From Bryoerythrophyllum caledonicum (taxonomy: Eukaryota > Streptophyta > Bryopsida > Pottiales > Pottiaceae): a DNA stretch of 64,000 nucleotides. The notes below the pieces were generated by a model that made no database searches, was not told where the DNA came from, and was given only the letters and a program-made list of their open reading frames with translations. The stretch is from the NCBI GenBank assembly GCA_963971425.1, contig OZ020517.1, positions 1,738,501-1,802,500 of the forward strand. The letters run 5' to 3'. Position numbers and translations under genes: made by a program. Shown in pieces: positions 1 through 10,283 of the stretch. Position 1 is the stretch's first letter, and each line of letters starts with the position of its first letter.

Positions 1-2680
1 TAGGGAGGGGACGAGATTTATTCCTAAATATGTGTATGGTTCGTCTTGGTGTAGTACGGGTATTGGTTGGTTTCGGTAATTAATGTTAGAGGTTTGTATT
101 AGGGCTTTGAATGGGGTGGGATTTGTTTTTGAATTATTTGGGCACCCAGTGACGGCACATTTTGGAACACCTACATCCATTCCTGTCCATTTGCAATATC
201 TGTCTATTTTGTTAAGTTGTATTTTTATAGCTTTGATTTTGTTGGTTATGGCCGCAAGATCGTCCCCGTATGCCATGGAGTTGATGGTGGTTTGTGATGT
301 CTCAAATGTGTATCCATTGTTGCCTCTATCTAGCCATCTAAGTAGTGGTTCTAGGAATATGATGAAAAGATATGGGCTTAAAGTATCTCCTTATATTGTT
401 CCCCTTTGGATGGCTATGGGTTTAGTTTTTCCAAAGTGTTCTCCTATGTAGGAGGTTGAGGATTCCGAGTATATATTTCCCACTAGTGCGGTGGCGTCTT
501 TGGAGTATCCAAGATCCGTCATTATGGCTAAGAGTCTAGCGTGGTCAATGGAGCCGAAGGCATTTTTAAAGTCAACATATAGTATGAATACGCCTTGGTT
601 TGTAAATCGTGCATCTTCTAATGCGGCTATTATTGTTTGGATTTGTCTAGCGATACTTCTTTCAGCACGGAACCCCTCTTGACTGTCATCTAGTATTTTA
701 TGTTTTTCGCCATATGGTGATATTATTGATGTGAATGTACTTATAAATAACTTATAGATGGTATTGGCTAATGCAATGGGTCTATGGTTGGGTAGTATGG
801 ATGGGTCTCCTTTTTTGTATAGTAAAATTGTTGCGCTTGTTTTCCATGAAGCAGGGATTTGTTTTTGTTTATAGCAGTGGGAGAAAAAGAAGGTTAGTAG
901 TTTGTGGAACCTAGGGGGCATATTTTTTTAGTATGGAGTTCGGTATTCGGTCCGGTCCGGGGGCTTTATTATTTCCTAGGTTTCGTAGGCAAGTGTCATA
1001 TGTAGCTTGATTAAAGTATGTGTATAGTGGGGTTTCCATATCTCCTCTTTTTTCTAATGTGAATCCATCTAGGTCATGCCATGGATATTGTCGTACTGCG
1101 CATGTGCATGTAGTGGGATGGTGCGGTTGATAGTTGCATGTTGCTGTTGTAGGTCTGTTGTTTTTTGTTTGTTGGTTAAATATTTCGTTTGCAATGTCTT
1201 CTGGGCTAGTTAATATATTGGTCGACAATGGAGTCTAATGGTGGAGATTCCATATTTTTGAATATTCTTCTGTTTATATTCTTGGGGTTAGTTTCATATA
1301 GTTGTTTGTATTTTGAGATGGCTTTTCTAATGTTTTCTTGGGTTTGTTTGGTGGTAATTTTTCGGGCTTGTATGTTGGCATTTTTTGCAATTAGTGCTAT
1401 ATTATTTATCCATGTGTCGTGAGGTAGATGTATGGGGGGTGGATTAGGGATTTGTGTGTGTTGAAGGTTTTGTAGTTCGTTGAGGATAGGGTGGTTTCGC
1501 CATTGGGGGTTGTTATTTACGGTTCTTATGGTTTTTGTATAGTGTGATAAATGGTTAAATGTTGTTTTCATGTTTTAGATAATTTACGGGATAAATATCC
1601 ACCTTGTTGTGATGTTCGATTTGTCATTTGTGGTATGGATTGGGCTTTGCAGGTTTGTTCAATTGTATTGGATATGTTGTTGATGAGTGTATCTAGAGTA
1701 TGACAGACTTCTTGCCATTGCGTTTGGGAACAATGGTTGTTAGATTCTAATGCGTTTATTAGGGAGTCTATGCGTAATGAGTTTTCTTCGAAGAATTTTG
1801 TGTTGAATAAGTCTATGTTGTTTTGTGGGATGGGGTTGAGGATATGTTTGTGGTTATTGCTTGTGTTGGTTGGTGTACGGTTTATAAATGTGTTGTTTGG
1901 GATGTGGAGTTGTATAGGTGTGTGATTGGAGTTCAGATGAATGTTATTATTTGTTGTGGACGTAAATGTGGTGTGGTTATTCGCACGGACGTAGAATCCA
2001 TCAATTAGGCTCCAGTTGTTATAGTTATATCCTCCTTGTCTAGAGTATGTAGTGTTTGTAGGAATATAATTGAAGTTTAGATTTTCAGTAAATTGTTTCC
2101 ATTGTAGGTCTGTCATTTGTGGTAGTGTGTGTTGGTTTCCGTTTTGTCTACCTATGAGAGCAATGTCTCTATTGAAGTCGCCACATAAGATGTGGTTGTG
2201 GTTGGGGTTGTTGATAATATGGGAGGTGATGTTAGTTTTGATGTCCTCGGTGAGTCTAATGTCTTCGGGGTGGGATGGCATGTATATGTGGTGGATTAGC
2301 CATGGTTGTAGTGGATGATTGGAAATTTCCATAGTTTGGAAGTATGGGTATATATTCATCGGGGTGGGAATTTTTTTGACATTGTCTGGAAATGCGTAGT
2401 TTTTGTGTATGAGGGTGAGGAGGCCCCGTCCGCCCGGTGTATATGGTCTTCTTTGTTGTATGCATCGTGTTAGGGCATGTGTGTTGTTGAAGATGAGTTT
2501 GTAGTCGGGAAATAGTCTTTGTATGTATTTTGTGGATTTTGTGGCAGAGATTTTTGTTTCTTGTATGACTATGAGTGCCGATGGTGTGTTAGTTTGTGTA
2601 ACTATATTTTGTAAGTTTGGGAGTGCGGTGTTAAGGGATGAGGCGTTCCATGTTATTATGCTTGTGTAGTTGTTGTTCAT
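1..2680 (-). pseudogene. LINE ORF2: AP endonuclease plus reverse transcriptase (frameshifted)
   Basis: Starts at ATG 2678-2680. The N-terminal part has endonuclease/exonuclease/phosphatase landmarks: an ITWNASSL start, a QETK glutamate motif, GDFNRD, a SLIDGFYV segment and SNHTPI near the end of the domain. The reverse transcriptase follows, with NKAPGPDRIPNSILKK, FILYVDFKNAFGSIDH and, in the first 300 bases of the window, an AYGDD catalytic box (the usual Y-x-D-D). The frame changes near 1570 (a TGA overlaps the next ATG) and near 1210, and there is an in-frame stop just before the region around 390. Without those lesions this would be a normal plant or invertebrate style ORF2. RNase H is not reached here, but it is present in LINE copy 2 at 28.2 kb. 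Confidence 0.85.
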
Positions 2681-3293
2681 GTGTAGGTTATGATTTTGTG
2701 ATGGGATGTGATTCGGTGGTGGAGGTGGGTGAGTGTATTCTGGGAGGGGGTTTAGGCATTTTAGTGACTCGTTTATTATTGTGTTTGGGAGGTAGGGGAA
2801 TTTTGTTTTATCGTGTCATTTGTTGGGGATGTATTTTGGTTGTGTATAAAGTCATATAATTCTTTATTTATTGATGAGTTGTGGTTTATGATGTGTAGGT
2901 TAGTTTCAAGAAATGTTGTGTAAGGGTGTGGAATGTTAATGTGTCTTTCAGGCGGATTTTGTAAGTTTGATAGGGTTCGTAATAGTATGTTAGTCCATGT
3001 GGTTATATTTGGGTTTTGTAGCCCTATAAGTCTGTTACATTCGTTGGGGTTGGGGTGGATAGTAATTATTAGGGCGTATAATATGTGTGTGGACGGGTGC
3101 GTACTTTTTTGTTATATATATTGGGCAATGTCCGGGTGTGTTGTGTTGTGTAGGTGGTGTAATGTGTGCGAGGTTTTTAATAGGGGCGCAAATGTTCTGG
3201 CAATATGTTTGTATTCTGGCTCTAGTTTTATGGTGTTTGGTATAAAGTAGATTTTGGCGTTTTTCTCATGTATTCTGGGCTGTCTTTTTAGTA

Positions 3294-3878
3294 CAATAGG
3301 GTGACATTCAAATTGGCCGTTTAGTAGTTCCAGGGATAGTGTCCTACACTGCTGCCAACTTTGACACCCTCTCCAAAGCTGAGAAATTGTTATTTTACCA
3401 TGAAAATTTGGGGACAACATCATCTTTGTGTTGAAAACATGTATACCAACTTTCAAGTCCAGGAGACTTATACAAAAAAACTTATGCAAGATCTACCAAC
3501 ATGGGATAGTTGTGAGAAAAGTGTCACAGCTGCCAACTTTGACACCCTCCCAAGAATTGAGGAAATTTTTTTTGCCCATGAAATTTTTGGAGCAAAAACA
3601 TTTTTATGTTTTTTGCATGTGTGGAAAATTTAAAGTCCAAAAGACCCATACAAAAAATAATATTCCAAATCTACCAACATGTGTAGTTTTGAGAAACAAA
3701 GGGGAAAACCATTTTACTACTTCCAACTTTGACGCCCTCCTTAGGATTGAATTTTTGTTGATACATAGTGAAATTTTTGGCACAAGATCGTCTCTACGCT
3801 GGTAACATGTGGGATAAATTTCAAAGCCCAAAGACATACATAAAAAAAGTTATTCCATATCTATCAACATGTGTAACT
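3294..3878 (+). repeat. Left inverted repeat of the Tc1 element, built of ~180-bp modules
   Basis: Three diverged modules follow each other. Each opens with a version of CCAACTTTGACACCCTCC (starting near 3355, 3533 and 3722) and then has a T-rich stretch and a CATGTG/AAATTT segment. Spacing is about 178 and 189 bases. The same modules appear inverted in the right arm. Confidence 0.85.
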
Positions 3879-4496
3879 ATGATAAACAATTTGAAGGTCA
3901 TATTGAAAATGTCAAAATATCTTTGACACCTCATGCTTTTTCATTGAACTCAATCATGTGAGTAAGCCACCAAACATAAATGCTTCTCAAAAAGATCAAT
4001 AACATCTAAATGAAGAAGTGAAGAGGTGTTCCATGCAGAAGAATCCACTTGGCCATAAAGTGTGCATTAGACACATGACAAATTTTTTCTTCTAAATATC
4101 TATTAAACACTATGTAAAGGGAATGGTGTGTGTGATTTGTGATAGAGTGTATGTTGAGACAATCCTCAAAACAGAGAGTGTTGTATTGTCGGATGCATGA
4201 GTATTGATTCACATTGGGCATACATGATGAGTGATTAAGAGCAAAACGATTTTTCACGTATGCATATGGGCTTGTGTTTTGGCGACCCTTCTCTCTCCTC
4301 TCTGCTGCATCGCCTTGGCTCCCTTCTCTCTCCCTTGCTCTGCTCCAACCCTGTTATCTTTCCTCTCCCAATTGTCACGTGTCAATCCTGCAACCCCCTT
4401 TGCTCTGCTCTAGCCCCTTCGCCCCCTTCTCTCCCCCTTGCTCTGCTCTAACCCCTACTCTACTGCTGTAGCTAGCATCACGCACTCTATAAGTTT

Positions 4497-5507
4497 ATGA
4501 TGGCAATTTCAGATGAAATTCGTGCTCGCATCATAGGTTTGAGTGAGGGAGGATTTACAGGAGTTCAAATTGCAGCTACTATTGGAGTTCCTAATAGAAC
4601 AGTTACAAGGTTAGTAAAAACATTTAGAGAAGATGGAACCTACAAGCGCAAACCTTGCGGTGGAAGTCACGCTAAAAAGCTTAGTGATAGAGATGTTCGT
4701 AGTATTGTGCATTGCTCAAAAATTCATCATTGCTCTTCACTCTCAGAGATTACCAATGCATGTCCTACTCAAGTGTGTAGACGTACTATTCAAAGGGTCT
4801 TACATAAAAATGGCATTTTTAGTCGAATTGCAGTCAAAAAACCTTTTTTGACACCTCGTCACATGTCTCAACGATTAGCTTTTGCTCAGAAGTACCGTGG
4901 ATGGAGTGCAAAAGAGTGGGAGCGTGTTGTTTGGACAGATGAATCTACTTTTGAAATTGGAAAAAATTCTCGGCAAATTCATGTTTGGAGAAGTGCATAC
5001 GAGCGTTATTCATCAAGTTGTCTAGCTCCTACTTTTAAAAGTGGAAGGACTTCTTTAATGATTTGGGGCACATTTGCCGGAGGACAAAAGTCAGAACTTG
5101 TCTTTATGCCTAAAGGTCAACGTTCTGCTAAGGATTTTATAGAAGTGGTTTAGGATGCCAAATTGGTTCATTTCATGGGTCAAATTCCACAAGGAGTGCT
5201 TATGGAAGATGGGGCACCCGTCCGTAGGAGCAAAATATGTGAAGAATGGAGACAAAGCCACCTTCTCGAAAAGCTCAACTGGCCTGCAAACTCTCCCGAT
5301 CTCAATCCAATCGAGAACGTTTGGAGGATGTTAAAAGATGTTGTGCAACATAGCAAACAATGCCCTAGAAGCTTAGATGTGTTGAAGGTAGTTCTTGAAA
5401 GAGAGTGGAAGTTAGTCAATGGTACAAAGCTCCTTCAACTATGTCATTCTATGCCCTCTAGGTTACTAGCAGTGATTGACGCTAATGGAGGACATACACG
5501 TTGGTAG
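4497..5507 (+). pseudogene. Tc1-family DD34E transposase with a single in-frame TAG
   Basis: Cut-and-paste DNA transposase. The N-terminal ~110 residues form the paired helix-turn-helix DNA-binding region (ARIIGLSEGGFTGVQIA; PNRTVTRLVKTF). The catalytic core has VVWTDESTFE (first Asp), LMEDGAP (second Asp) and SPDLNPIENVW (Glu). I count 34 residues between the second Asp and the Glu, the Tc1-type DD34E spacing. One TAG at 5151-5153 interrupts the frame between the first two catalytic residues; CAG to TAG is the simplest origin. Length with the stop ignored is about 336 codons, normal for the family. The start ATG at 4497 follows a CT-rich leader. Confidence 0.9.
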
Positions 5508-6073
5508 ATATGGAATAATTTTTTTGTGTACATCTTTTGGCTTTGAAATTTATCCCACATGTTACCAGCGTAGAGATGATCTTGTGCCAAAAATTTCACT
5601 ATGTATCAACAAAAATTCAATCCTAAGGAGGGCGTCAAAGTTGGAAGTAGTAAAATGGTTTTCCCCTTTGTTTCTCAAAACTACACATGTTGGTAGATTT
5701 GGAATATTATTTTTTGTATGGGTCTTTTGGACTTGAAATTTTCCACACATGCAAACAACATAAAAATGTTTTTGCTCCAAAAATTTCATGGGCAAAAAAA
5801 ATTTCCTCAATTCTTGGGAGGGTGTCAAAGTTGGCAGCTGTGACACTTTTCTCACAGCTATCCCATGTTGGTAGATCTTGCATAAGTTTTTTTGTATAAG
5901 TCTCCTGGACTTGAAAGTTGGTATGCATGTTTTCAACATAAAGGTGATGTTGTCCCCAAATTTTCATGGTAAAATAACAATTTCTCAGCTTTGGGGAGGG
6001 TGTCAAAGTTGGCAGCAATGTAGGACACTATCCCTGGAACTACTAAACGGCCAATTTGAATGTCACCCTATTG
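5495..6073 (-). repeat. Right inverted repeat of the Tc1 element
   Basis: Reverse complement of 3294-3878 with only scattered differences, including the three internal modules. The inner edge is the ACACGTTGGTAGATATGGAA segment, which pairs with TTCCATATCTATCAACATGT near 3855. Confidence 0.9.
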
Positions 6074-6085
6074 TACATTGGGCAT

Positions 6086-6139
6086 GGGTCCCGGGTTGGT
6101 TTCTACATCTCCGCTTCGTATTAATAGTTTTTTATAGTA
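6086..6139 (-). other. 2A-type ribosome-skipping motif in the LINE
   Basis: The minus strand encodes YYKKLLIRSGDVETNPGP. The last eight residues fit the 2A consensus D-x-E-x-N-P-G-P exactly, and the preceding hydrophobic and basic stretch looks like known LINE 2A peptides. In characterised 2A peptides the ribosome fails to join the final Gly to Pro, giving two proteins from one frame. The codons for GDVETNPGP occupy 6086-6112. Whether it works in this organism is not shown. Confidence 0.8.
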
Positions 6140-6406
6140 TAAAGGTTTAATATGTTGTTTTTGTATTATTGATTTGTGTGTGTATTTTGGATATTGTTTT
6201 GTTGTTGTTTTTTGTTTTAGTATTTTTGTTTGTGTATGTATGTAATTATTTGTTTGTGGGCTTCGTTGGTGTTTTGTTTTAGTTTGTGGATCTAGTTGTT
6301 GTGTTTGGATGTGTATTTATTATGGCTTTTTTTGGGATTTGTTTATATATGTTTTTTTGATATTACTTTGTATGCGTCTTTGAGGTTGTATATGCATGGG
6401 TTTTAG

Positions 6407-6799
6407 TCTTCTTCTTCTTCTTCTTCTTCTTCTTCTTCTTCTTCTTCTTCTTCTTCTTCTTCTTCTTCTTCTTCTTCTTCTTCTTCTTCTTCTTCTTCTT
6501 CTTCTTCTTCTTCTTCTTCTTCTTCTTCTTCTTCTTCTTCTTCTTCTTCTTCTTCTTCTTCTTCTTCTTCTTCTTCTTCTTCTTCTTCTTCTTCTTCTTC
6601 TTCTTCTTCTTCTTCTTCTTCTTCTTCTTCTTCTTCTTCTTCTTCTTCTTCTTCTTCTTCTTCTTCTTCTTCTTCTTCTTCTTCTTCTTCTTCTTCTTCT
6701 TCTTCTTCTTCTTCTTCTTCTTCTTCTTCTTCTTCTTCTTCTTCTTCTTCTTCTTCTTCTTCTTCTTCTTCTTCTTCTTCTTCTTCTTCTTCTTCTTCT
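6407..6799. repeat. Perfect (CTT)n microsatellite, about 131 units
   Basis: An uninterrupted run of CTT/AAG triplets of about 393 bases next to the 5' side of LINE copy 1. It opens all reading frames, so the poly-Leu, poly-Lys and poly-Arg translations across it are artefacts. Poly-purine/poly-pyrimidine DNA of this length can form triplexes. Confidence 0.97.
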
Positions 6800-6968
6800 G
6801 TGTTTGTTTAGATGTATTGGGTGTGAAAACCATTGACTTATGTTCAAATCCTAAAGGCAAGAGGCTATGTTTCACCAAAACCACCTCATAGCTCTTTCTA
6901 AGATAGGACTTTGTAAGACTAATTATAATAATGTTTTACTATTTCTACCATAGAAACTTCAAGGTAAC

Positions 6969-7210
6969 CTCTAAAGGACAAATCGTCCCAAAATGGGCTT
7001 CTTAAAGGTTCGGTAACGTTCATGTGGTGTCAACTTACGCCATTCTCCTCGGATTCTTTTTGTAAAACCTTATCAAAACCTTGTGAGCATTATTAAAACC
7101 TTTGTGGGAATACAATTTTTTTCCTGAATCCAACATTTAATGAAAAGATTACAAGGTTTTGAATTTAAAATAGAGAGAGCAAGCAGGGCATGCAAGATAG
7201 AGTTGAATAC
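6969..7210 (+). repeat. Partial copy of the TTAA-flanked repeat family seen at 8.55 and 61.2 kb
   Basis: Begins with ACCTCTAAAGGACAAATCG, resembling the CCCCTAAAGGACCA terminus at 61212. It shares several phrases with 8560-8750, such as a GATGAAAAAGTTATAGGGTT-like segment. The right end is not found. The rest of 6800-7630 shows no gene. Confidence 0.5.
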
Positions 7211-7634
7211 TACCACTGTAGAACTTGAATAGTACTATTGTAGGACTAAATAGTGTACTTCTCTTTTGGCGGGTAACAATATTAAAGTAAAACTCTTTGG
7301 CAACTCTCGTTATTTTTTCATTAATATGATTTTTTTCTAGCATGAGGCATATAAAATCTACCAATCATACAAGATTTAGATACAATAGTTATTATTTTTA
7401 TTAAATAATTAAAGTTGCTTAAATCCTATGTAAATGGCTACTTTGTATACCCCTAGTCATTGCAATTCCATTTCTCATATTCTAAACACCTCCATCACTT
7501 AATATTTTTGGCGTGCACTCACCTGACAAAAGATAAGCATAGATCCATTTAAATGAGAGATCTTCACAGTTTTGGCAATAATACCATAATCTAGAAACAA
7601 ACAACGTTATCCAATTAAGTTGTTCCATGTATTA

Positions 7635-7978
7635 GGGCATCCGCACCGCTCCTCGTATTGCAGAAGACGCCAATTTTTTTGAAGCGGGGCTAGATTAAAG
7701 GGCAACTAGGTTTTCAACTCATTTGTCCGCATCGCACAACCATCACATTCACTGACCACCTCCACCTCTATCAACCACATGTGATCAACACATGTTTACT
7801 TGGCCTGCTTGGCATGCTTGCTTGGTGACAAAGCTCCCTCACACCATCTTTCCGTGAAAACGCCACAATTTGGCCTTGTGCTATCGTGTAACGTGAGATT
7901 CTTTTTCGCGGTGGGGCTAGCTTGGAGGTGTTTGTGTGCTTGGCGTGACCATTGGCATACGTGGCGGTGCGGATGCTC
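7635..7978. mobile_element. Tourist-like MITE with TTA target duplication
   Basis: Terminal inverted repeats GGGCATCCGCACCGC (left) and the complement of GAGCATCCGCACCGC (right), flanked on both sides by TTA (7632-7634 and 7979-7981). A 3-bp TTA/TAA duplication with a short G-rich terminus is typical of PIF/Harbinger Tourist MITEs. It is 344 bases with no coding capacity. Confidence 0.8.
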
Positions 7979-8379
7979 TTAACGGTCCACCTCAATTTTA
8001 AAATCATGTTAGCTCTTACACAACAATGTTGTCCAATACAAAAGTGACAAAATCAAGCAATTTCACATGAAGATGCGAGTTATGAAATGCGACAAGCGTC
8101 ACATCAGCATGCTCCACCATGATCTACTTGACCAACATTCCCATACACTGAACCTGGTCTCTGAACCTGGTCACTACAGCCAAAGATACTTGTTGCCACA
8201 TCACAAAGTGTATGTGCCAAGTCGCCACCAAAGGGTCCATTTAATAAGATAAGATTCTGACACATTTTGGAATTATGGGTACAACATTCCATGGTGAATT
8301 CCCATGAACAAGTGTAACGGAACGCCTTGAGAAGGGATCTCTTTATTTCATGTAGACGGATGCCAGGGGTAGACCAGGG

Positions 8380-8545
8380 GTAGGCCTCTTTTTTCTGCCT
8401 TTTTAAAATATTGAGGTCTACTACCTTTTTGCCAAATTTGAGGCCTGCGGCTCCAAGTCACCCTAGCAGGAATCTACAGAGGGCCCCCTTCCAACATAAA
8501 AATAGGGGTCATGTTTTGTCCACACCCTCCTTCCCTTACCATCCG
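8380..8545 (-). repeat. Relic related to the Mutator-like arm at 60.0-60.2 kb
   Basis: CCAAATTTGAGGCCTGCGGC, AGAGGGCCCCCTTC and GTTTTGTCCACACCCTCC match, in order, the reverse complement of segments between 60025 and 60150. This looks like an arm fragment of the same Mutator-type family. Confidence 0.5.
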
Positions 8546-8549
8546 GATA

Positions 8550-9489
8550 CATGGTACCAAGTGTCCAGAAAGGGCTTTTTGAAAGTTCGATCAGGTTCCT
8601 ATGGTGTCAATTTCCAACATTTTTCTTTGAATTTTTACTATAGAAAGACATTACCAAGACCTTAGCGGGAAAACAATGTTTTCCTAAATTGGACATTTGA
8701 TGAAAAAGTTATAGGGTTTTGAATTTTAAATGGGGAGGGCGGGCACCTCGGGCAGCTCCAAAAACTTTTGATAGGACACTCTATTGAAAGTGAGATTTTC
8801 AATACTCGCAAGTAATATTATTTCCCTTCATACTATCAAAAAAAAGTTCTTGTCTTTAGTGAAAAATAGCATACCAACCCAAGTCAAACATTTTCACACA
8901 TTGTCACTCATTGTCGGGCAAGGTACCAAAAAAACTTCTTCTTTTCCACATAAAACCTAGAAATCTTCATATTTTTCACTTTTTATTTTTTCCACAACAA
9001 TATGTAATGTAAACCTTCTTAATAACCATTCGGATTATCAATCGAAAACATATTAAGTTCAAAAAAAATTAAAGTGTGAATTAACAAATTTCGAGCCTCC
9101 ATTCCTTGCACACTTGTTTTGAATATGCTACACTTCTCCTCTACCTTTAAAAATAGGTGTGTGAGGAGCTAACATCATGCTTAACAAGATGGTAATAGAT
9201 TTAGACCTTGTGTAGTGAAAGTTTTTGACACCAATTGAAGTCAAAGTCTGCTGATCCACTAAACGCAAGGAAGAAAATGAACCATTTGCTTGACTTCAAA
9301 CACTATAATCTTTCAATCCGTGCGGTCAAAGTTTATGAAATTTTGTACATGTATTACTCAATAAGCCTGTATTGAGATCCTACGGTCAGAGCTAAAAATC
9401 AAAGTTTTTGTTACCTTCTTTATTCATTGCACTAGAATCCATTAATTTTGAAGTGTTTTTGGTGTAAAACTATCACGGTACCTTAGGGG
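8550..9489 (+). mobile_element. TTAA-flanked nonautonomous element, copy 2 (left end worn)
   Basis: Collinear with 61212-62135 over about 800 bases (shared blocks include TCAAACATTTTCACACATTG, CTTGCACACTTGTTTTGAAT and GAAGTCAAAGTCTG). The right end reads GGTACCTTAGGGG followed by TTAA at 9490-9493. The left terminus is degenerate. The TTAA and CCCC terminus suggest a piggyBac-like target preference. No ORF of note. Confidence 0.55.
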
Positions 9490-9493
9490 TTAA

Positions 9494-10283
9494 AGAGATC
9501 CTTTGAGAAGTCATGTGCAACTTCAGTAAATTTCAAAAGTTAGATCACAATTCACTTGGTTCATGTTATGGACAGATTTAGTAAAGAGTGTGCCGCTGTA
9601 CATTCTACTGTACGTTCCTGCGAGAAGGTATATGTCTGGAATATGTTATATCTTTAGAGGTGTAGCATCGTTATAAATAGCAGTGCATCCCTGTGATAAT
9701 TCTAGTTCGAATTCTCCATTGAGTTAGTTCTGATATTCTCTCTGAAGTTTGAGCTGTGCTCGTTCTGGCTGCTTGACAACACTTGCGTCATTGATGGCCA
9801 CATGTACTTTGTACTAGAACTTGTACTAACTTGGTGCATGCCATGTGGGTGACTCTCGTGCTCACCGTCTGCCGACGAGTAGATAAGTCTAGCTGTGATT
9901 TCAGCCTTGAGGTTTCAGAATCGGAATCAAACTTGATGTGTTTGACACAGGTTTAGGGTTGAGGCGGTTTATGTGTTTTAGTTGGAGACGCGGAGTGGTT
10001 GTCAGGCCGGTTTGCTAGACCAAGGTATTATTATTTTCATTCCATGCATATTTTTGTAGAGTCAGCTCAGACTACGAAATGAGTGCAGCTTACAATTCGC
10101 CACTGGTGCCAATTCATAGTGTTCAGAACTCCATTTTCAACCTCAAACTTGTGAATTTCAGGGTTGTTCACTGTATTAGCAGTTTCAGCTCCTAGAAAGC
10201 TCTCTGTGAACATGGATGAGTGTGTAGTGTTCTTGGATTCCTGCAACTAGCGTAACGTCTCCGTCTGTGTCTTTGCTGATTGT
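9494..10283 (+). promoter_or_regulatory. Upstream region and probable 5' UTR of the TauE/SafE gene
   Basis: There is no ORF with family resemblance. The sequence changes from AT-rich repeat to mixed composition near 9650, and several short pyrimidine-plus-CAG segments could be 5' UTR introns. I see no individual motif that I would defend. Confidence 0.3.

Larger units (their letters stand above)
3294..6073 (+). mobile_element. Tc1-like transposon with ~580-bp inverted repeats, TA duplication
   Basis: The element begins CAATAGGGTGACATTCAAAT and ends with the reverse complement, flanked by TA at 3292-3293 and 6074-6075, the target duplication of the Tc1/mariner superfamily. The two arms (about 3294-3878 and 5495-6073) are nearly identical inverted repeats, far longer than the tens of bases common in the family. 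The centre holds a pyrimidine-rich leader (4280-4450) and a DD34E transposase with one nonsense codon. Close similarity of the arms suggests recent activity. The element lies in the LINE's upstream ORF. Confidence 0.92.
2690..6310 (-). pseudogene. LINE upstream ORF with 2A motif, interrupted by Tc1
   Basis: On the minus strand an open frame runs from about 6.3 kb through LLIRSGDVETNPGP, reaches the TA insertion site at 6074, and resumes in the same frame at 3293. It continues to a TAA near 3110, then stays open to about 2690 if that single TAA is read as CAA. The protein downstream of the 2A motif has no domain I recognise. Residues rich in Asn, Thr, His and Pro match the composition of ORF2. 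A role as an ORF1-type protein, released by ribosome skipping at the 2A motif, is inferred from position. Confidence 0.55.
1..6406 (-). mobile_element. Decayed APE-type LINE, copy 1, split by a Tc1 element
   Basis: Non-LTR retrotransposon read on the minus strand; its 3' end lies beyond base 1. In transcript order it has an upstream ORF with a 2A-type motif (near 6.1 kb), the rest of that ORF (3.3-2.7 kb), an APE-like endonuclease (2.68-1.9 kb) and a reverse transcriptase (about 1.2 kb to the window edge). A Tc1-like element sits at 3294-6073. If the element and one TA duplication are removed, the upstream frame continues without a break, so the LINE was there first. At least two frameshifts (near 1570 and 1210) and several stops mark it as dead. 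The right boundary is set where the (CTT)n array begins and is only approximate. Confidence 0.8.

Noticed and set aside
3361..6150. Several ~125-codon open frames inside the Tc1 arms
   Set aside because: They occur as mirror images in the two inverted repeats and have no family resemblance.
6320..6884. Long poly-Arg, poly-Lys and poly-Leu open frames on both strands
   Set aside because: They are translations of the (CTT)n microsatellite and have no start or coding context.
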